A stretch of DNA of 64,000 nt from Lachnospiraceae bacterium (GTDB taxonomy: Bacteria > Bacillota > Clostridia > Lachnospirales > Lachnospiraceae). The stretch's first letter is position 1, and each line of letters begins with the position of its first letter. Below the pieces are notes generated by a model. The model did not search any database and had not been told where the DNA came from. It saw only the letters and a list, made by a program, of their open reading frames with translations. The position numbers were made by a program, and so were the translations under genes. The stretch is from the NCBI GenBank assembly GCA_017455435.1, contig JAFTAU010000023.1:62001-126000 (forward strand), in the 5' to 3' direction. This document shows positions 59,243 to 64,000 of the stretch, piece after piece.

Positions 59243-59303
59243 TACTTTTGAGCGAAATAAAAGCCCTTATTTTTGGAAAATGTCCTAAGGCGCGAAAACA
59301 GCG

Positions 59304-59332
59304 AAAGGGCGGCGCAGATGGCGCCGCCCTTT
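59304..59332 (-). terminator. Terminator of the LRR protein gene
   Basis: Perfect 12-bp stem AAAGGGCGGCGC/GCGCCGCCCTTT with a 5-base loop, about 20 bases after the stop of the LRR gene. Symmetric; it could also shield the pyrR promoter. Confidence 0.8.
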
Positions 59333-59349
59333 TATTTAAATGCAAACTA

Positions 59350-61650
59350 TTATTGCTCACGGGTTATTCCGGACTGATATGCGTTTTCGCCCTGATGTAT
59401 TAAATATCCGTCTATTGTATTATTTCCCTCGTAATAAGCATAATAGGGTATAGAACCATGGAATCGAGCGTCTGTCCCGTCATAATTGCATGAGCACATT
59501 GTCCAGACAGCGCCATCGTTGTAGCTTACGCTCAGATAGAACAATTTATTATCTATACACGACGCGGCAAATCCGCTTTCGGCTATTGTTTTCATCTTGC
59601 TCAGCGAACCGTTACTATTAATCTTGTAAAGCGAGATATCGCTTATTGCTTCGCTTTCAAGATATCCGCTATAGGTAACTACATAGTAGCCATAATACTC
59701 GACTATTGCTATATCGTTCGCTATTTTCTTTAGCGAATTATTCTTCGTGTTAAAGACATAGGTGGCAACCTTTTCATTATCCCAATCCGTATATGTCAGA
59801 TAAACATAATTTTTGTAGGCGTATGAAAGAGTCATTTTTGTGTCTGAACTAAAGAAAGAGCCGAGATTAATCAGTCTGGTTTTTTTGCCACTTCCTGCAT
59901 CTTGAGTATATAAGGCTTTGTTTTCTATATAGTAACGAACGCTTCCGTTAGACATCACATAATTTCCATCAAAAGCAAAGGTTTCATCGGGGAAGCCGGA
60001 GACCAGTTTCCCGTTGCTTAATGTCAATTCATATTTATGTGTTCCTATAGTTATTCCGTCGATTACCCCGTTGTAATCAAACCGCACCTGGCCGCTCTTT
60101 ACGTACCACCAGGTGTTGTTGTCGGTGCGCTTTACAATGCCGGTCTTATCGGTCTGCACCTTGCTGCCCTTTACATACCACCATGTACCGTCTTCGGTGC
60201 GCTTTACGATATTCGTCACGTTAAATTGAACCTGACCGTTTTTTACATACCACCAGGTTCCGTTGTCAGTGCGCTTTTCAACGCTGGTCACGCCAAACTG
60301 CACCTGACCGTTTTTCACGTACCACCATGTATTGTTATCATCGCGTTTTATAATACTCGTGACACCGGTCTGCACCTGGCCGCCATTCACGTACCACCAT
60401 GTATTGTTGTCGGCGCGCTTTACAATGTTCGTAACACCGAACTGCACCTGGCCGCCTTTTACGTACCACCAGGTATTGTTATCGGTGCGCTTTACCACGC
60501 TGGTTACACCAAACTGCACCTGGCCATTCTTTACGTACCACCAGGTATTATTGTCGGTGCGCTTTACAACAGACGTGACGCCGGTCTGTACCTGACCGTT
60601 CTTCACATACCACCATGTGTTATTGTCGGTGCGTTTTACAACGCTCGTGACATTAAACTGCACAACGCCGTTTTTCACGTACCACCAGGTACCATTGGAG
60701 CGCTTGACCACGGAAGTCGTTCCGGTCTGGAATTTACCGCCGCTGTAATAACGCCACTGGTTTTCATCCTTAACCACGTCCGTATACTTGAAATTGACTA
60801 CGCCTTTTTCAATGCGATAGCGTCCATTGGCATTATTTGCAAAGCCCGTATATTTCAGATCCTTTTTGCCGTTTACGGTGTAATACCACTTGCCGTCGGA
60901 AAACTTTTGAATGTCGGTGTTGGCCGCGGTATAGGGTATCCATATAATGTCAGAACTATTAATGCTTAAATCGTCACATACGGTTTTTGTCCAGGTGGCA
61001 TCATTTGCCGGATAATAAACCTTTGTTATTTCAGCATTGTAGAAAATAAATCCTTTATCACCATCCTCTTTAAATGACGGCGCGCTGCCGGTGAATGTTA
61101 ATTCCATTGAGCACCCACAAAAATTCATCGCGCCGATTTCTTTCAGGTTTTTAGGCAATACCAGGCTTTTTATCGACGCACAATGATCAAAAACATCGTA
61201 GCCAATACTTTTGATATTGTTTGAGAGCGTAACTGTTTTCAGATTATAACAATGTTGGAATGCACCATCGCCGAGAAACGTCACGCTGTCGGGAAGCGTT
61301 ATGCTTTCAATGCCGCTTTCAAAAAAAGCTCGTCCGCCAATCTCTGTTACGGTATTCGGAATGCTGACAGTTTTTAATTTCTCGCAGCCGTAAAAAGCGC
61401 ACCCGCAAATGCTTGTAATCCCGCTTCCGATTTCCAGCGTCTTAACATTCTCTTTCCACGACTTGATATCAAGAGAGCCTTGTGTTATAGAACCGGTTCC
61501 GCTGATTACTAATTTTCCCGCATCATCCAGTGAATAGTGTGCATGTTGTCCACACGCACCACTTTCTGCTGCTACGGCATTAACCGCGCCAAGCAAACCA
61601 ACGACTGCAATGACTGCCACTGCAAACAATGCCTTCATAACATTCTTCAT
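59350..61650 (-). CDS. Secreted BspA-type leucine-rich repeat protein with nine wall-binding-like repeats
   Basis: A 766-residue secreted protein with signal peptide (1-29, ending VNAVAAES). Residues about 60-210 are BspA/LRR_5 repeats (ITSICGCAFYGCEKLKTVSIP, ITLPDSVTFLGDGAFQHC). After a YYTVNGKKDLKYTGF linker come nine 24-residue repeats of the type KRTDNNTWWYVKNGQVQ, similar in style to choline- or glucan-binding wall repeats. The last 220 residues (about 545-766) look like a propeller made of DUF5050-like strands. Start ATG 61650 follows AAAGGAGTTACAAGTA; the one at 61686 is too far upstream. Likely a cell-surface protein for adhesion. A membrane protein gene lies 55 bases upstream. Confidence 0.83.
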   Translation of the reverse strand: MKNVMKALFAVAVIAVVGLLGAVNAVAAESGACGQHAHYSLDDAGKLVISGTGSITQGSLDIKSWKENVKTLEIGSGITSICGCAFYGCEKLKTVSIPNTVTEIGGRAFFESGIESITLPDSVTFLGDGAFQHCYNLKTVTLSNNIKSIGYDVFDHCASIKSLVLPKNLKEIGAMNFCGCSMELTFTGSAPSFKEDGDKGFIFYNAEITKVYYPANDATWTKTVCDDLSINSSDIIWIPYTAANTDIQKFSDGKWYYTVNGKKDLKYTGFANNANGRYRIEKGVVNFKYTDVVKDENQWRYYSGGKFQTGTTSVVKRSNGTWWYVKNGVVQFNVTSVVKRTDNNTWWYVKNGQVQTGVTSVVKRTDNNTWWYVKNGQVQFGVTSVVKRTDNNTWWYVKGGQVQFGVTNIVKRADNNTWWYVNGGQVQTGVTSIIKRDDNNTWWYVKNGQVQFGVTSVEKRTDNGTWWYVKNGQVQFNVTNIVKRTEDGTWWYVKGSKVQTDKTGIVKRTDNNTWWYVKSGQVRFDYNGVIDGITIGTHKYELTLSNGKLVSGFPDETFAFDGNYVMSNGSVRYYIENKALYTQDAGSGKKTRLINLGSFFSSDTKMTLSYAYKNYVYLTYTDWDNEKVATYVFNTKNNSLKKIANDIAIVEYYGYYVVTYSGYLESEAISDISLYKINSNGSLSKMKTIAESGFAASCIDNKLFYLSVSYNDGAVWTMCSCNYDGTDARFHGSIPYYAYYEGNNTIDGYLIHQGENAYQSGITREQ
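60060..60721 (-). repeat. 72-bp tandem coding repeats in the LRR protein
   Basis: Nine in-frame units of 24 codons around TWWYVKNG. Copies differ mostly at third bases, and the QTGVT and QFGVT/QFNVT variants are mixed along the row, which suggests past unequal crossing-over. Unit number may vary between strains. Confidence 0.85.
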
Positions 61651-61705
61651 TACTTGTAACTCCTTTCTGCTTTCAAAAACCTTCACAGCCCTCTCTCGTC
61701 CTTTT

Positions 61706-62944
61706 TCAACTGTAGTCTACGGTATATTCACAACCGGCTTCCCAGTTTTCAATCATTGGATCAAGCGTGTACGCAGACTCGGAAGCATCGTTGTAAACCT
61801 GCACCTGAACCTTGTGATACCCGGCAGGAATACTAACTTTTTTCATGACTCCGCCCCAAAAAGAAGTCTGTTTTGAACCGTCAACATAAACATTAAGATT
61901 ATTTGCACTGCTGATGCCTGTTGTGTCAAAAACGATGGTGGCCGTTCCGGCGGAAGATGAAGAAGCGCTATATGAGGAAGACGAAGAAGTGTTACTTGCG
62001 GATGCTATCTCTGCGGCTCTCCTTCGCTCAGCTTCCAATCTTCTTCGTTTCTCGGCTTCTCTCGCCTCTCTGACTTCTTGCGCTTTTTCGGGATCAAATT
62101 CCATCCAGAACTCCTCGAAATGCCCAAGATCATCAAAACTGATTGTCAATGTCCTGTCTATGCCTGCTCTCGCTATCAGCTTTGGAATGATAGAAAGCAA
62201 CTGAAAAATGACGAAAGAACCTAACACGCCAAAAATCGATGTCATCAAAAATCTTTTTACATCAATTTGCAAGAATGCCATTGTATTAACAAAAACAACC
62301 AGAAACACGATCACGAGAGCAGATATCAGTGAGCAAAGCCATGTCCTGTAGAGCTTTTTTGATCTGAATGTGCCCGGTCTTTCCAAAAGAACGCCATACG
62401 TATATCTTGCCGCTTCCTTTGGCGAATCAAATTTAGACGATACCGTTTTTTTGTTTTTGACCGGAATCTTTTTAATCATAAACCTGATAACGCGGCTGAA
62501 AAGCGGCGGAAGTACGAATATCATTATAACGGCGGCAATTGATACAGATATTATTGCAAATTTAAGAACCGTTTCAACGCTTACGCTACCGGTTTTCTCA
62601 AAGACGCCCCAGATAATTCCTTCAAAAAATCTGAATACGCCGCCGGGTATGTTCAAAATGCCTTTCACAATGTCCGGAAGCCTGTCAATTACCGCCACTT
62701 CTTCCACATCCGGAAAAATAAAAGCCATACCCCAAAAAGAACTTATTATGCCACAGACAAGCAATACTTTAAATACCAGCTGAGGAAGCCAGCCAAGGAG
62801 CTTGTCTCTTTTTACTCTGCCGCATATTGTGTCCATAGCGTCGAGTTTTTGAGTGTCCGTTTCGGTATTGAAAACTATCCTCTGAAGCCATGTCGCGTTT
62901 TGCGGAAGCTGTTTTTCTTTGTTTTTGTTTTCCTCGTTTTCCAT
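61706..62944 (-). CDS. Membrane protein with charged coil, Ser linker and C-terminal beta domain
   Basis: A 412-residue protein with no family recognised. Four clear hydrophobic helices (about 52-78, 125-150, 205-230, 235-258) and a weaker amphipathic one near 95-115. Then a charged coiled-coil stretch (PEKAQEVREAREAEKRRRLEAE, about 305-325), a Ser-rich linker (about 330-350) and a C-terminal beta-sandwich-like domain with VYVDGSKQTSFWGG and IPAGYHKVQVQVYND, similar in style to PEGA domains. It lies 55 bases upstream of the LRR protein gene and is probably co-transcribed, so it could help display or sense that protein. Confidence 0.7.
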   Translation of the reverse strand: MENEENKNKEKQLPQNATWLQRIVFNTETDTQKLDAMDTICGRVKRDKLLGWLPQLVFKVLLVCGIISSFWGMAFIFPDVEEVAVIDRLPDIVKGILNIPGGVFRFFEGIIWGVFEKTGSVSVETVLKFAIISVSIAAVIMIFVLPPLFSRVIRFMIKKIPVKNKKTVSSKFDSPKEAARYTYGVLLERPGTFRSKKLYRTWLCSLISALVIVFLVVFVNTMAFLQIDVKRFLMTSIFGVLGSFVIFQLLSIIPKLIARAGIDRTLTISFDDLGHFEEFWMEFDPEKAQEVREAREAEKRRRLEAERRRAAEIASASNTSSSSSYSASSSSAGTATIVFDTTGISSANNLNVYVDGSKQTSFWGGVMKKVSIPAGYHKVQVQVYNDASESAYTLDPMIENWEAGCEYTVDYS

Positions 62945-63237
62945 AATTTCCTCTCCCGTTTCCCATTATGACGATACGACAAAAAACCGGCAAGCGTTTC
63001 TGTCAGTCATCTTTTAAGATGATACCTCTAATACATTTTGTTACTGTGATTGTCTGTCAGCATTTCTATGATTATACTGAATTATCCGACAACATCTTGT
63101 GTTAGTATATAGCATTTATTTCCTTGTGTCAATAAAAATATATGCTTTGTTTCCGCACAATAAGAGCATCATCAAATTATAATATTCTTCTGGGGTTCAA
63201 AACCTTTGTTGCATTGATAACGACAGGAGTTGAATAG
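62945..63237. other. Divergent intergenic region before the XRE gene
   Basis: About 290 bases with no gene. It contains a small dyad TCATCTT-TT-AAGATGA (63007-63022) and a perfect TATAAT (63178-63183) about 55 bases before the XRE start, without a clear -35. Confidence 0.5.
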
Positions 63238-63552
63238 ATGAATTATATCGACTGGTTTTCTTCAAGACTGACAAAACTCAGATTCGAAAAAGGCGTTTCA
63301 GCAAGAGAGATGAGTTTGTCGCTAGGGCAGAGCGAAAGCTATATTAACAAAATAGAAAACGGTCGTGCGCTTCCGTCGATGGCAGGCTTTTTTGCAATTT
63401 GCGAATACCTTGAGATAGAGCCTGTAGATTTTTTTGACAGTAGCCTGTCATATCCCAAACAACTCCGCTCGCTGCTTGACTCCGCAAAAGACTTAAACGA
63501 AATCCAGCTTTCACATATTCAACAAATTGTTGATGATCTGATAGATAAATAA
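63238..63552 (+). CDS. XRE-family helix-turn-helix regulator
   Basis: A 104-residue DNA-binding protein. RLTKLRFEKGVSAREMSLSLGQSESYINKIENGRALPSM is a full Cro/C1-type helix-turn-helix (residues 8-60), followed by a short tail. The ATG follows ACAGGAGTTGAATAG. It is convergent with, and directly abuts, a truncated AbiEii-like frame. It may be a stand-alone regulator or part of a mobile or defence remnant. Confidence 0.9.
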   Translation: MNYIDWFSSRLTKLRFEKGVSAREMSLSLGQSESYINKIENGRALPSMAGFFAICEYLEIEPVDFFDSSLSYPKQLRSLLDSAKDLNEIQLSHIQQIVDDLIDK

Positions 63553-63676
63553 CAGGCAGTTCTGAAATGTCATAGTAAATGCTGATGGCTTTATGCAAAT
63601 ACACCATCACATCCTTTTTATATTTCTCACGAAGAACGTTTATATATTCTATAGTGTAGGTTTCTTTTATTATCAT
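63553..63676 (-). pseudogene. N-terminal remnant of an AbiEii-like nucleotidyltransferase toxin gene
   Basis: A frame starting at ATG 63676 (TGGAGAACCC upstream) reads IIKETYTIEYINVLREKYKKD, like the first residues of AbiEii/DUF1814 toxins, but after about 41 codons it runs antisense into the XRE gene with no toxin motif. It follows the AbiEi-like gene by 12 bases, the usual order. Best read as a truncated toxin gene; the match is short. Confidence 0.45.
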
Positions 63677-63688
63677 GGGTTCTCCACA

Positions 63689-64000
63689 TCAAACAGTCAT
63701 CAGTTGTATGCCTGTTTTTGTTTTTATGAAGGACAGCAGGCTGTCGTAGAGATTACGGCGTTTGGCATATCGGAACATACGGGTTTCATCAATATTATAT
63801 TTGCGGAAAACATCTTCATATATGCGCGGATATTCGCTTCGTTCAATCAGGCTTCCGGAAAGCTTCTTGAATAGCAGATCCACCAACAGCTTTTCTATCA
63901 CACAGGAATGATTTGCGTCCGGCGCGGGAGCCTCAGAAAGGAACTTTTGGACAACGATATCCGTTTCGGGAGCACGCTGCTTGTAAAAGATATCAACAGT
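63689..64000 (-). CDS. AbiEi/DUF6577-like antitoxin, C-terminal part (partial)
   Basis: The last 104 codons of a gene that continues past the right edge. The visible pattern VDIFYKQRAP, IEKLLVDLLFKKLSGSLIE, YEDVFRKYNIDETRMFRYAKRRNLYDSLLSF matches the C-terminus of AbiEi-type antitoxins (DUF6577 style) of type IV toxin-antitoxin abortive infection systems. Its toxin partner appears truncated just downstream, so the system is probably dead. Confidence 0.6.
   Translation of the reverse strand, partial: TVDIFYKQRAPETDIVVQKFLSEAPAPDANHSCVIEKLLVDLLFKKLSGSLIERSEYPRIYEDVFRKYNIDETRMFRYAKRRNLYDSLLSFIKTKTGIQLMTV

Overview
The window looks like a chromosome segment of an anaerobic, plant- or glycan-degrading Clostridia-type Bacillota (gut or rumen-like). 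This is inferred from strong GGAGG ribosome binding sites, pyrR attenuation, a queT gene with a preQ1-type leader, radical-enzyme metabolism, many glycoside hydrolases and several very large secreted repeat proteins. No rRNA, tRNA, IS element or CRISPR array was seen. Nearly all genes before 40 kb lie on the minus strand.

Layout. (1) 1-6.9 kb: two paralogous GH1 glycosidases, an SGNH esterase, a glutaminase-A-like protein, malic enzyme and an MFS carrier. (2) 7.1-15 kb: two giant secreted beta-helix proteins with their own promoter; one carries an internal metallo-beta-lactamase (MBL) domain. (3) 15.1-37.2 kb: a tightly packed run of 15 minus-strand genes that looks like one operon. It starts with an AraC regulator and a glycyl radical enzyme (GRE), continues through DeoC aldolase, alcohol dehydrogenase, FGGY kinase, SMP-30-type propeller, sugar ABC importer, an MBL lipoprotein, a beta-helix lipoprotein, a GH127-like enzyme, an AEC carrier and a GH2 enzyme, and ends with the GRE activase. 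(4) 37.4-39.9 kb: a GH31 glucosidase. (5) 40.3-44.9 kb, plus strand: LysR regulator, TAXI/TRAP transporter and queT. (6) 44.9-45.3 kb: a 53-bp tandem repeat array with dyad symmetry. (7) 45.3-47.7 kb: a carbohydrate-binding lipoprotein and a deletion scar joining a truncated VTC gene to a truncated gene of the same lipoprotein family. (8) 47.9-55.8 kb: two giant secreted proteins with three NPCBM-like repeats each; one also has an MBL domain. (9) 56-59.2 kb: HAD phosphatase, uracil permease, pyrR with attenuator. (10) 59.3-64 kb: a leucine-rich-repeat protein with nine 24-residue repeats, a membrane protein, an XRE regulator and AbiE-type antitoxin pieces.

The main candidate for something undescribed is the recurring set of secreted MBL proteins tied to beta-helix or NPCBM architectures. 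One MBL/beta-helix pair is fused (10134-14969). Its counterpart is two adjacent lipoprotein genes (20733-26723) inside the GRE sugar operon. Four of the giant proteins share an unnamed domain of about 280 residues that sits at the N-terminus in two and at the C-terminus in the other two. The GRE has a non-standard active-site neighbourhood, and its activase is about 18 kb away at the other end of the same gene run. A plausible but unproven picture is: surface proteins bind or process a polymer, glycosidases release sugars, the ABC importer takes them up, and dehydrogenase, GRE, kinase and aldolase break down an unusual sugar.

All family calls come from reading motifs by eye. No database search, structure prediction or alignment was run.
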